A stretch of 32,500 bases of DNA from Stramonita haemastoma (Eukaryota > Mollusca > Gastropoda > Neogastropoda > Muricidae). Of the stretch, positions 11,246-32,500 are shown in pieces. A program made the position numbers and the translations under genes. The notes under the pieces are model-generated. The model did no database searches, had not been told where the DNA came from, and saw only the letters and a program-made list of their open reading frames with translations. The stretch spans positions 58,313,330 through 58,345,829 of the forward strand of contig CM060324.1 of the NCBI GenBank assembly GCA_030674155.1. Direction: 5' to 3'. Every line of letters starts with the position of its first letter. Position 1 is the first letter of the stretch.

Positions 11246-11960
11246 TACAAACAACCCCCGAGAAACCAAACCGAACAAACAACACAAATCAGCAAAAACG
11301 CATCTGTCTTCCCCAAATGTTCAGAACCTAGGGTTGGGCATGACTGATAATGTAGCACCTATCACCAACCTTCTGGGCACCGACATCATCTTCCTCACAC
11401 ACATCACAAACACCAACACAGCCATCAAGATCATTACGGTCACACGGCAGCGGCAGCAGCAGCAGCAGGAGGAGGAGAGATTTCCAGGCGTACCAGTCAT
11501 CATCATCGTCACCAACATTTAGTGATGACTCCTGTCCTCCCCTCTTCTGAAGCAGTGAGTCTGCTGCTCACCCCGCGAGTGACCATCTTGACCACAGCTA
11601 GTTTCCCTGAGAAGTCTATCCTTTCCGTGCACGGCGGCCAAATGCTTGAAGCCTCTTGTCTTCTGTCCACATCCCTCCCTACCCCTATCCCTGAAAGTGC
11701 TGGTGTCAGGCAGTCAGTCCCAGAGTGCATGTTGTCCCATCGTGCGCACACCTGACCATGTCCACAAAGGGTCGGTCGGCCCTTTCTCTCCTCTCTGTCT
11801 CTCCACAGTGGCGGGTCATCAGGAGAGGTGGGTTTTCTTGTGTACCAAGGTCTGTCTGCAAATACATGGAATCCTGGCTGACCTTCCGCTGGGCCACGTG
11901 TGACATGGCGCGTGGAATGATCTGGAACCCCAGCAGCTGGAGGCGGCACAAGGGTGGGTC
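11246..11960 (-). other. Proximal 3' UTR candidate of EGLN
   Basis: Directly downstream of the EGLN stop on the minus strand. Higher GC than surrounding introns and open in several frames by chance. A CAG/GGA-rich patch lies at 11447-11478. No second gene found. Confidence 0.35.
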
Positions 11961-24662
<12,702 letters not shown>

Positions 24663-24734
24663 CACGTTAGGAGTATGTGGGTGATCAACAGACCCAAGCT
24701 GAAACAAGCCTTCGTCGTGATGGTATGATAATCA

Positions 24735-24739
24735 ACGTG
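24735..24739 (+). promoter_or_regulatory. Candidate hypoxia response element core upstream of EGLN
   Basis: ACGTG followed by C, 73 bases upstream of the EGLN start codon. EGLN genes in other animals are HIF targets through RCGTG elements, forming a feedback loop. A five-base core is common by chance, so position is the only support. Confidence 0.3.
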
Positions 24740-24829
24740 CAGTAGAACGGCAGGCTACAATGGCACTATGAAAACGCTGAGCAGTGTTTAGGAAGTTCTT
24801 CGTGAACACTTTGTAAACAAGTCGAATGG

Positions 24830-25129
24830 GACATGTACAACCCAAGTTAACATGTGACTTGGCGAATGTTGTCATGAAACTAGGTCAAGAAAACGTCATT
24901 TCCCGTCAAAGAAAGGGGAAGCAAGGCCTACCGGAATGCTATCTGAGCGAAAGTGATGATAAGAAAATCCCAGCCAGCAATAATATGTCTCCTATTTGTT
25001 ATAGTTAAGTTCTACTATGATCTCTGTTGGTATTAGAAGTCTCTATTTCTAAAGAGAATAATCATTATAAAAACAGGACTAGCAAACAAACGTCTGATCA
25101 GTCAATAGACGTTGATTAATAGTCCCCCC

Positions 25130-25165
<36 letters not shown>

Positions 25166-25371
25166 TATCTCGAGTGGAACTCCTGTTGAGCCATGGCTTG
25201 CGTTTTCTTTTTTTTGTTTTGTTTGATTTAATGTTTTCAATAGGCCGGGCATAAAAGATTTTCAGTCAAGTGCACAGATGTACATATACTGACAGCCCCC
25301 CCCCCCCCACACACACACACTTCCTTCACCCCCCCCCCCCCCCACACAACACACACACACACACACACACT

Positions 25372-25411
<40 letters not shown>

Positions 25412-25835
25412 GTTTATTATACAATCGCGTCAATTATAGCGATCGTCACGATTAGGGCGCGCACATCATTAGGCTTACAGGAGCGGTGAGCGCTGTGGTG
25501 ATGGTGTAATAGTGACAACTGTTGCAGGTGTATTGTAGCAGTAAAACGACGGCATTTTGCCCCCCGTGTCGGAGGCCAGTGCTCGGTGAGACAGGTTAAT
25601 TAAGAAAAAAAGAAGCCAACAGCATCTGGTTGCGCTTGATTTACAGTTCCTTCTTTAGGTTAGCTGCAGATCTCCGTTTGGACCTGAACACAACCTTTAT
25701 CAATCAGTCAAAAACGGTAATATCCATCTGGCAGTGGTGTTTGCTGGGAGGGGGTGGGGAGGGGGAGGGGGGCGTACGCACTGACGAACACTGACCACGG
25801 GAGGTGCGACTTGCTGGCCAACCTTTTTTTTTTTT
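24830..25835. other. Region between the two EGLN-type exons, no gene
   Basis: CA tracts at 25134-25163 and 25331-25407 with C-runs at 25297-25308 and 25330-25343. No exon resembling EGLN exons 2-5 was found on the minus strand here. Confidence 0.55.
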
Positions 25836-25838
25836 TTA

Positions 25839-26138
25839 ATGGAATAAGCACTCGTGTGCTTTTTTTTTTTTAATCCAGTCTCCGTGTGTGTGCAGTTTTT
25901 GTAAATCGTGTCATCTGTTCCCACCGGCACACAATGGCCTACTCTTACGATAAGCGGAACAGGATTTAATCGTGTGCGCAAGGTGTTCTGCGTGCGTTCA
26001 CACACGGGGCCTCGGTTTCGAGTCTCATCCAAAGGACTTGTGGGGGAAAGTGGAGTCAGCACTGATGTTAACTCCAGGAGAAAAATCTCCTCGAACGGGA
26101 ATCGAACCTATGATGGACGAAGTGTAGGCTATCTGTTC
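25839..26138 (-). repeat. SINE B, near full length
   Basis: In plus orientation: GCACTCGTGTGCTTTTTTTT, CCCACCGGCACACAATGGCC, GTTCACACACGGGGCCTCGG, TCAGCACTGATGTTAACTCC and GGGAATCGAACC (reverse of the B box). A poly-C of about 26 bases abuts its head at 26139-26164. Confidence 0.92.
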
Positions 26139-26382
26139 CCCCCCCCCCCCCCCCCCCCCCCCCCTTCCTCCCACATTTTTTTTCTCGACATACACGCGGA
26201 TTTATCAACAGGGCGAAAATGACATTTCCTGTTCTAGATATAAGTTCACTAAAAATACCTGTTGAGAATTTACTAGACACTGACAACATGAGAAGAAAGA
26301 TGGGGTCTGAAGCACGACAGCCACACAAGTCATATAGATTTGAATTATTCATTTTATTTATTTAACCTTTTATTTTCAGAAT

Positions 26383-26534
26383 AATGAAACGAGCTTTTAT
26401 GTGCTTTTTTTTTTTCTTGACTTCTGTTCTCCGTGTGTACGCAGTTTTTGAAAATTATTTTTTGTCCTACCTTCCCACCGGCACACAAACGATCTACTCT
26501 TCCGAACTGGGTTTAACGTGCGTGCAAGATGTTC
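26383..26534 (-). repeat. SINE B, 3' fragment
   Basis: Matches the tail half of SINE B (ACGAGCTTTTATGTGC, TCCGTGTGTACGCAG, CCCACCGGCACACAA, TTTAACGTGCGTGCAAGATG). The plus frame at 26384-26737 that crosses it is not a gene. Confidence 0.85.
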
Positions 26535-27056
26535 CAAAGCTGATTCAAAGTTTAAACCTGTTTCTCCTTCAAGTTAAAAGGGACTTGGATTTTGCGACAC
26601 AAGACATGATCAGAGCAACATGGTTTATAGCGTATTTCCTCTTCGATCAACATAACACCGCAAAAACTAAAGCATGCCATGATGGCGGGAGGTCATCAAG
26701 ACTTGTCACGCGTAAAACAAACATGAAAGCTTTATAAATCAATACAAATATATAATTGCTTTCGGGAATAAAAATAACAATTAAATGGGGGGGGGGGGGG
26801 GGGGGGAGGAAGGGGGGTTGGGGATATTACTAACAAGGAAAAACCCAGATACCACAGACTGTTAGTCATCAGAGGCAATAAGGGAGTCACCCAGATAAAG
26901 ATTACGAAGTTCATTTTATGAGAGTAGGCCTAATAAAAATGGATTAAGTGCAATGATTTTTTTTTTTAATCTAGCATTCAAAAAGGGAACAAGAACAACG
27001 AAAAGTAGCATACACGTAAGCATACACGATACATATGAATATACATATATACATAT

Positions 27057-27172
27057 ATGCGGCTACCTTAACGGTAGGCAAAAAGCGGTCGCTGCTCTTG
27101 TGGCGACGCACTCTCCCAGGGTAGAACAGCGCAACCAAAGTTCACACAAAGAAATCTGCTGTGACTGAAATT
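27057..27172 (+). repeat. Family D fragment joined to family E right end
   Basis: GCGGCTACCTTAACGGTAGG and AAAAAGCGGTCGC (family D) run directly into CTCTTGTGGCGACGCACTCT and CACACAAAGAAATCTGCTGT (family E). The join suggests one element inserted in or recombined with the other, or that D and E are parts of one larger family. Confidence 0.75.
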
Positions 27173-27211
27173 AAGTTTGCGTATTTTGACAAGAAGTTAG
27201 CGTCGTACTAA

Positions 27212-27223
27212 ACACACACACAC

Positions 27224-27295
<72 letters not shown>
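27212..27295. repeat. (CA)n microsatellite
   Basis: About 40 CA units, almost pure. Confidence 0.98.
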
Positions 27296-27296
<1 letters not shown>

Positions 27297-27368
27297 AGCG
27301 CACGCAAGCACTTATGCTGAAGGTTCTAGACTGTTTTTAAAGAATGGAAAGGTTTCCACTTGGGTCCT

Positions 27369-27420
27369 CAAGATTTAAGATTCAAGATTTAATTCGCCTT
27401 TGACCCCTCTTGGGGCATGG
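27369..27420 (+). repeat. Dispersed repeat family H, copy 2
   Basis: AAGATTTAATTCGCCTTTGA then CCCCTCTTGGGG; see 6847-6895. Confidence 0.85.
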
Positions 27421-27424
27421 AGGA

Positions 27425-27960
27425 TTTCAAACAAAATCAACTATAACATATATAATTTGCATTAATAGAATACGTTCATACACAGAATTTCACAGAAATA
27501 AAAATATAGTCAACTTTTTCATTAATGTCATGCAACTTTACTCTTAACTATGAATTTGCTAAGTTTTAATAACATATTTTTATCAGAAGAGAACAAATTA
27601 CAAAATGTGAACACGGATCTTGGATACAAATATTCATGAGGTAGGACATTCTTCCTGACACATTTTTTTCATTACACACCGCCAATTTTACCTCCATACA
27701 ACCCCCCCCCCCCCCCCCCCTAAATTGTTTTCTTTTTGCTTGAAAACTGAAAATTATGTCGACAGATGTCCTTTTCGAATGGGTAGACGGGGAGGGGGGG
27801 GGGAGGAAGAAGGAGGTGGGAGGGGAGACGAAGACATTATCAAAGCAAATCTAACAATTACAATTGACAAAATCCAGTTTCTCTGCACAGCAGTTTTTGT
27901 TGAAGCATTTTATGGGAAAGGGGGGGGGGGGGCGATTGGAAATCTTACATAACTCACGTA
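27425..27960. other. Downstream flank of the second EGLN-like exon
   Basis: AT-rich with C-run 27702-27720 and G-runs 27790-27801 and 27920-27932. If the EGLN-like exon is spliced, this is the start of its intron. Confidence 0.5.
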
Positions 27961-28347
27961 CCTGCGTTCTTTCCTGAATGTCCAGATATAGCTGAAAAGC
28001 GACTTCTTTCACAAGAACATCGGCGAAGGCAACCAAGGCTTTGATATTGGGCGAAAAGTGTTTCTCAGTAGAAACACACGTGGCATGAGGTTGTCGCTGA
28101 TATTAGGGGGTAGTCCTCCCAGTGGCCCCAGGTGATCCCTGCAGGCAACAATTTGCCCTTAGCAACCCACTTGGCCTCGCGGCGGATTTTCTCAGCCAGC
28201 CCGTTCCCCAGAAACGTGTCCAGCACAACTAAGCTGCTTGTCTGTAAGCAGTGTCCAACATACGAGGCGTACTGAGTCCACAGTCCCGGAAGGACGTTCA
28301 GGACAGTCTCTATGATGGCCTCTAACCTGCGTTTGCGGCACGCTCCC

Positions 28348-28349
28348 AC

Positions 28350-28383
<34 letters not shown>

Positions 28384-28384
28384 G
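28348..28384. repeat. (TTG)n trinucleotide tract, poly-Thr in the EGLN-like exon
   Basis: About twelve TTG units on the plus strand. In the EGLN-like frame on the minus strand they read as an uninterrupted Thr run, placed between the second Cys cluster and the dioxygenase-like block, where the main gene also has its low-complexity linker. Confidence 0.9.
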
Positions 28385-28759
28385 CCGTTGTTGCAGCCAC
28401 GTCACGTTGTGCCCTCCGGCCTGATCCTGCCTGTACCTCCTGTGTATTCGGGCTTGGGCCTGGGTCAGGTGTCCCTGTGTCGTTGTCGGCGTCGTCCCTC
28501 TCCGTGGCTTCTTCCCTTCTGGCGCTTTCCCTCACACCCTCAGCCTGGCCCTGCTGCCCACGATGTGTGCTGGCTTCTGCCTCTGTCGGCGCTGAACCCT
28601 TCCCCTCTCTCTCCCGCCACAGGCCGCTGCCCTCCCGCTGGTGTCGTGCTGGGCAAACGTGACAGTTCGGGCGACAGAGTCTTCTGCAGCTGCCACACTG
28701 TACCTGACTGGCGGTAGAAGGTTCATCCTCCTTTTTACTCGTGCCTGGTTCGGGCGACA

Positions 28760-29590
28760 TCTGTGACTGTGCTGGATTGAGGGACAACTGGACTGAACTG
28801 TCCTGGATTCAGTAACATCTGGGACTGTCCTGGATTGAGAGACAACTGGTACTGTCTTGGATTGAGGGACAACTGGGACTGTCCTGGATTGAGGGACAAC
28901 TGGGACTGTCCTGGATTGAAGGACAACTGGGACTGTCTTGGATTGAGGGACAACTGGTACTGTCCTGGATTGAGGGACAACTGGGACTGTCCTGGATTGA
29001 GGGACAACTGGGACTGTCCTGGATTGAAGGACATCTGGGACAGTCCTGGATTGAGGGACATCTGGGACTGTCCTGGACTGAGAAACATCTGGGACTGTCC
29101 TGGACTGAGCAACATCTGGGACTGTCCTGGACTGAGCAACATCTGGGACTGTCCTGGACTGAGCAACATCTGGGACTGTCCTGGATTGAGGGACAACTGG
29201 GACTGTCCTGGATTGAAGGACATCTGAGACTGTCCTGGATTGAAGGACATCTGGGACTGTCCTGGATTGAGGGACAACTGGGACTGTCCTGGATTGAGGG
29301 ACAACTGGGACTGTCCTGGATTGAGGACATCTGAGACTGTCCTGGATTGAAGGACATCTGGGACTGTCCTGGATTGAGGGACAACTGGGACTGTCCTGGA
29401 TTGAGGGACAACGGGGACTGTCCTGGATTGAGGGACATCTGGGACTGTCCTGGACTGAGCAACATCTGGGACTGTCCTGGACTGAGCAACATCTGGGACT
29501 GTCCTGGATTGAGGGACATCTGGGACTGTCCTGGATTGAGGGACATCTGGTACTGTCCTGGATTGTGGGACAACTGGGACTGAACTTGAT
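28760..29590 (-). repeat. 27-bp coding minisatellite, about 30 copies
   Basis: Unit in plus orientation is close to GGACTGTCCTGGATTGAGGG plus ACAACT; 27 bases equal nine codons, so the period keeps frame. Variant blocks (CTGAGCAACATC versus ATTGAGGGACAAC versus ATTGAAGGACATC) recur in the same order, showing higher-order duplication. All three minus frames and at least one plus frame are open through most of it, giving LNPGQSQLS, SIQDSPSCP or PQSRTVPVV. The flanking Cys-cluster frame selects LNPGQSQ. Single-base departures at about 29318-29322 and about 28795-28800 shift frame within the array. Confidence 0.95.
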
Positions 29591-29939
29591 TGGCCATCTG
29601 TTGATTGATGAGCCAGTCCCTGCACAAGTAACAAAGGAAGTGAGCTCGGAAAGCTCCGGTCTGGGGACAGAAATTGCGAACATCCAGTGCACACCATGGA
29701 CAATGGTAAGGAATGTCTGTGCAGAGGATCCATCCGCCATCGCGTTCAAGGATTGGTCACTGTGTTGCTGCACATCGACACTGGTCTTGGCTGTCTGCCA
29801 GCTGCCAGTGTTAAGAAGTGGAAAACAAGCCCACAGGCGCAAGTGGAATCCTCGAACTCCTTCACGTTTTCTGTAGCCTAGTAAGCAGTGTTCGGAACGT
29901 CCTCAAGCAGACAAGAAAAAAAAAAAAGCCAGAGATGAG

Positions 29940-29976
29940 CACGTGCAAGTTACACGTGTCTGTTCCAGTGACGTCA
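29940..29976. promoter_or_regulatory. Paired CACGTG sites plus TGACGTCA upstream of the second EGLN-like exon
   Basis: CACGTG at 29940-29945 and 29953-29958, spaced 13 bases start to start, then the palindromic CRE TGACGTCA at 29969-29976. They lie 200-240 bases upstream of the MADG start at 29740. CACGTG contains the HIF core ACGTG on both strands but is also a general E-box, so the bound factor cannot be named from sequence. Confidence 0.4.
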
Positions 29977-30037
29977 AACTTGGTGCAGGTTTTTTTCCCT
30001 GGGGGATGCTGGAAATTGGAGGGGGGGGGGGGGGGGG

Positions 30038-30325
30038 CTGTCAGTATAAATAGTATCCCCACCTTCTGGAACTTCTGTGCTAGGCAATCCCTCTTTTCTA
30101 GGCCCTCTTGTTTCTGCTTGTTCCTTTTGTCCCTTCTTCTGTTTTCGCCTTCCTTACTCAATTCTCTTACCTTTTTTTACCTACTGAGACTTCAAAGATA
30201 ACAATTCTCTCACACCGAAATGGATGTGCTGGGCCTACTTGTGCCCTTATGGCAGCGCAAAGCATTTTGGCTCATGTGACAGACAACAATAGTTGCTGTC
30301 TGAGCGTTTGAGGAAGAAGAAGGGC
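30038..30325 (+). repeat. Dispersed repeat family G, copy 2
   Basis: Same ordered blocks as 688-1002 and same orientation. It starts directly after a G-run (30020-30037). Confidence 0.85.
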
Positions 30326-30789
30326 ATGCTTGTTTTGAAAATAAGGGGGAAAAAAGAAGAAGAAAAACAAGAATAGAACAAGGACAGCAGAACAGGTGCA
30401 AACCACACATACTTTAAAAGAAAAAAGTTTTTGAGCTACATTAAAAACGGCACATGCTTCTTTAAAAAGGACATAAAAAGAATGAAAACAAGAAAAAAAA
30501 CAATCTGTGTGGGTAGAACAACAATGGCAAAACAACAAATCTGAACATGATAATGAAAGAAATGAAGCAGAAGAACGGCAACAATGATAAAAGCCACAAT
30601 AGCAATCACAACCACAACAGCCTGCATTAAGAAGAAGAAGAGGGCAAGAAGGGAAAAAGAAAGATGAAAAAGGAGGAGAAGGAGAAAATGGGGGAAAATG
30701 TAACAATCAGAATCTGTAACTATCTGTAATAACCGCGTCATATCATAATTACAGGCTATACTATATTGATAAGTTTCTGGAGCTTTTAA
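30326..30789. other. A/G-rich stretch, no gene
   Basis: GAAGAA- and AAC-rich low-complexity sequence; minus-strand frames here are Phe/Leu/Cys-rich artefacts. Confidence 0.5.
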
Positions 30790-31420
30790 CAAAAGCAGAG
30801 AAAGGACATCCTTGGCGTACTCCAATTGTAGTTCGGAACCAATCCCTATGTTGTTACAGTAGACTGCGCTGGTTGCCTTGTTATACAGGCATTCTTGGCT
30901 ATGATCAGGTGGCATTGATGTTATACAACCTCATGGTTGCCCACAGAGATTACATGCCGGACTCTGTCGAACGCCAGTCCACAAAGACGCGGTAAATATA
31001 TTGTTGGTGTTGCAAGTATTTCTCAAAGACTATTTATAGATTGAAAATTTGCTCGGTTGTGCTCCGTCCTGCTCTAAACCCTGCTTGTTCTCTTTGATGA
31101 TCTCCTCAGCTTGAGGCTTTAGTCTGTTCAGGAGGATTCTTAGCATCACTTGCTTGGATGACTGATCAGGCTGATGGTACGGTAGTTTGGCAGTTTTGGT
31201 AGTTTTTGAGTTGTAAGTTGCCTTTCTTCGGGAGAGTAAAATCAGGGACTGTGTCCAAGGTGTTGGCCCCTCCCCTGTCTCCCAAGTCTTATGCAAATAG
31301 TAACACTCTTCAGGTCTCTCCTCCCGCCTGGACCAGTTCTGATGGAATGTTGTCCACTCCTGATGACTTCCCTCTTTTTAGTGATTTTATTGCACTTTCA
31401 ACTTCTTCGCGTAGGATGGG
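30790..31420 (-). pseudogene. Decayed non-LTR retrotransposon reverse transcriptase fragment
   Basis: Minus-strand pieces in shifting frames match the ordered landmarks of a non-LTR reverse transcriptase: EEVESAIKSLKRGKSSGVDN followed by IPSELVQAGGE (about 31300-31410), PTPWTQSLI, QVMLRILLNRLKPQAEEII, EQAGFRAGRSTTEQIFNL, FVD, LWATMRLYNINA, and TIGVRQGC (about 30806-30834). Several frameshifts and a stop after IFNL interrupt it, and the YADD/FADD catalytic block and both element ends are not seen. The style resembles RTE-like elements common in molluscs, but the clade is a guess. Confidence 0.88.
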
Positions 31421-31735
31421 CAGCTGCTGTTGTTGGTTGGTGGAGGGGACATCTAAACCCCCTTGCGATTAGGGGGTTCTTCTGTTGTCTTGATGTCGAG
31501 TGTGGACAGACTCAGAGTAAAGCGCTCGTAAGTAGACGTTGTAAGATGCTATTAAAGCTATATACATGTGCGTTTTAAAAAATTTTAATAATTAAAATAA
31601 AATAATAAATAGCTGTAGCTCCCAGGGACACGGTCGGTACCAGGGATGGTGCACATAGCGCTGACAGCAGGACTGGCAATGCCTTTTCTGGTAACGTCTG
31701 CAGCTGTCTTTAGCGGCAGCTTCCTCTTGTTCTTC

Positions 31736-31772
<37 letters not shown>

Positions 31773-31894
31773 TAGTAGTAGTAGTAGTAGCAGTAGTAGT
31801 AGTAGTAGTAGTAGCAGTAGCAGTAGTAGAGCAGCAGCAGCAGCAGCAGCTGCAGCAAGCAGCAGTAGTGTAGTAGTAGTGTTGTAGTAGTAGT

Positions 31895-31937
<43 letters not shown>

Positions 31938-31963
31938 TAGTAGTAGTAGTAGTAGTAGTAGTA
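31736..31963. repeat. (TAG)n/(CAG) trinucleotide tract
   Basis: Long TAG repeat with a GCAGCA island (31831-31863) and a few single-base slips. Frames through it encode Ser, Tyr or Thr runs only. Confidence 0.97.
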
Positions 31964-31971
31964 TTTCATTT

Positions 31972-32288
31972 CGAGGATAATATTATGTGTTTTTTTTCTT
32001 ACATCCAGTCCCCATGTGTACGCAGTATTGTAAATTTTGTCATCCATTCCCACTGGCACACAATGGCCTACTCTCCCGAAAAGCGGAACGGATTTTAACG
32101 TGTGCGCAAGATGTTCTGCGTGCGTACTCACACGGGACCTCTGTTTTATAGTCTCATCCGAAGGGCTTCCTTGGGAGAGTGGAGTCAGCACTGAAGTTAA
32201 CTCCAGGGGAAAAATCCCTTCGACCGGGAATCGAACTCGGGTCTTCAAATTGCCAGCGCAATGTTCTGACCATTAGGCTATCCCGTCC
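31972..32288 (-). repeat. SINE B, full length
   Basis: In plus orientation it reads from CCAGTCCCCATGTGTACGCA to GGGAATCGAACTCGG (reverse B box) and CCATTAGGCTATCCCGTCCC (reverse A box and head). Confidence 0.93.
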
Positions 32289-32301
32289 CCCACACTTAAA
32301 T

Positions 32302-32303
<2 letters not shown>

Positions 32304-32384
<81 letters not shown>
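32304..32384. repeat. (GT)n microsatellite
   Basis: About 40 pure GT units, 16 bases beyond the SINE B head. Confidence 0.98.
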
Positions 32385-32387
<3 letters not shown>

Positions 32388-32500
32388 AAAGGCAATTCCC
32401 AGTTTGTATGATAAAAACAAACAGGTATCAAATGATTTTGAAACACACCCCCACCCACCCACCCACCCATACCCGCACACACTCCGGGTTGCAGTGTTTC

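Larger units (their letters stand above)
27962..29740 (-). pseudogene. Second EGLN-like first exon with 27-bp repeat insertion (degenerate duplicate or alternative exon 1)
   Basis: Starts MADGSSAQT at 29740, like the MADE start of the main gene. In an adjacent frame a Cys-rich stretch follows: CPWCALDVRNFC then FLCYLC, with CxxC-x7-C spacing close to the first half of the EGLN MYND finger. Next is a 27-bp repeat array (about 28760-29590, LNPGQSQMS-like units). Then a second Cys cluster, CGSCRRLC...CHVCPARHQRE, shares HQRE with the main gene's MYND core. A Thr-rich linker and an EGLN-like block follow (YVGHCLQTSSLVVLDTFLG ... EKIRREAKW). The frame breaks near 28066-28120, then EKHFSPNIKALVAFADVLV ... 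IQERTQ ends at donor GTACGTGAG (27961). That end aligns with INERTK of exon 1 in the same phase 0. Several one-base indels are needed; start and end frames nevertheless agree (1779 = 3 x 593). No own exons 2-5 are visible downstream before the main gene. Confidence 0.78.

Noticed and set aside
24708..27960. A separate set of EGLN exons 2-5 for the second first exon
   Set aside because: I looked for RHVD, NPHEV and YAITVW equivalents on the minus strand here and found none; a very divergent copy could be missed by eye.
28532..29842. 436-codon minus-strand frame (PQSRTVPVV repeats)
   Set aside because: Longest frame in the window, and it includes the MADG start, but its repeat phase does not connect to the Cys clusters or to the EGLN-like block; a shadow of the repeat array.
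31646..31873. Signal-peptide-like frame followed by poly-Ser
   Set aside because: The Ser run is the TAG microsatellite and the upstream part is too short to support a gene.

Overview
This is eukaryotic, intron-bearing, repeat-dense DNA. The best-supported assignment is an invertebrate, most likely a gastropod mollusc. The reasons are one large multi-exon metazoan gene (HIF prolyl hydroxylase, EGLN/egl-9 type), several families of tRNA-derived SINEs, very long CA/GA/TAG microsatellites, and a dispersed repeat (about 10563-11245) that I recall from marine snail sequences. The taxon is inferred from memory, not searched.

The main gene is on the minus strand. Exon 1 (24662-23695) carries an N-terminal MYND zinc finger and the start of the 2-oxoglutarate dioxygenase domain. 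Exon 2 (20789-20670) carries the HxD iron ligands. Exon 3 (19500-19362) carries the distal His. Exon 4 (17138-17074) and exon 5 (12004-11961) finish the fold and the short C-terminus. All four introns have GT-AG ends, and exon phases match across every junction once two single missing bases are allowed for, one in exon 1 (C5 run at 23826-23830) and one in exon 3 (about 19409-19414). The conceptual product is about 445 aa. Sequence from 11960 down to perhaps 4200 may be a long 3' UTR; this is weak.

About 3.3 kb upstream of that start codon, on the same strand, is a second, divergent EGLN-like first exon (29740-27962). It starts MAD, has Cys clusters on both sides of an 0.8 kb array of 27-bp repeats, contains the start of an EGLN domain, and ends at a phase-0 splice donor equivalent to that of exon 1. 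No second set of exons 2-5 lies between the two. It is therefore either a degenerate partial duplicate or an alternative first exon able to splice to the shared exon 2. Two CACGTG sites and one TGACGTCA lie about 200-240 bp upstream of it.

The rest is intronic or intergenic and is shaped by mobile elements. There are at least five dispersed repeat families (SINE A, B, C and families D/E), a probable piggyBac-type non-autonomous element nested in a SINE with TTAA on both sides (15688-16800), a second inverted-repeat element nested in another repeat (10611-11030), a nine-copy array of a SINE tRNA-like head (14970-15665), a decayed non-LTR reverse transcriptase fragment (about 30790-31420), and several minisatellites. 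The most unusual minisatellite is 22 copies of a 31-bp unit holding CACGTG and TGACTCA (2214-2886). The right half of the window (24.7-32.5 kb) holds the duplicate exon and repeats; the left end (1-4.1 kb) is repeats only.
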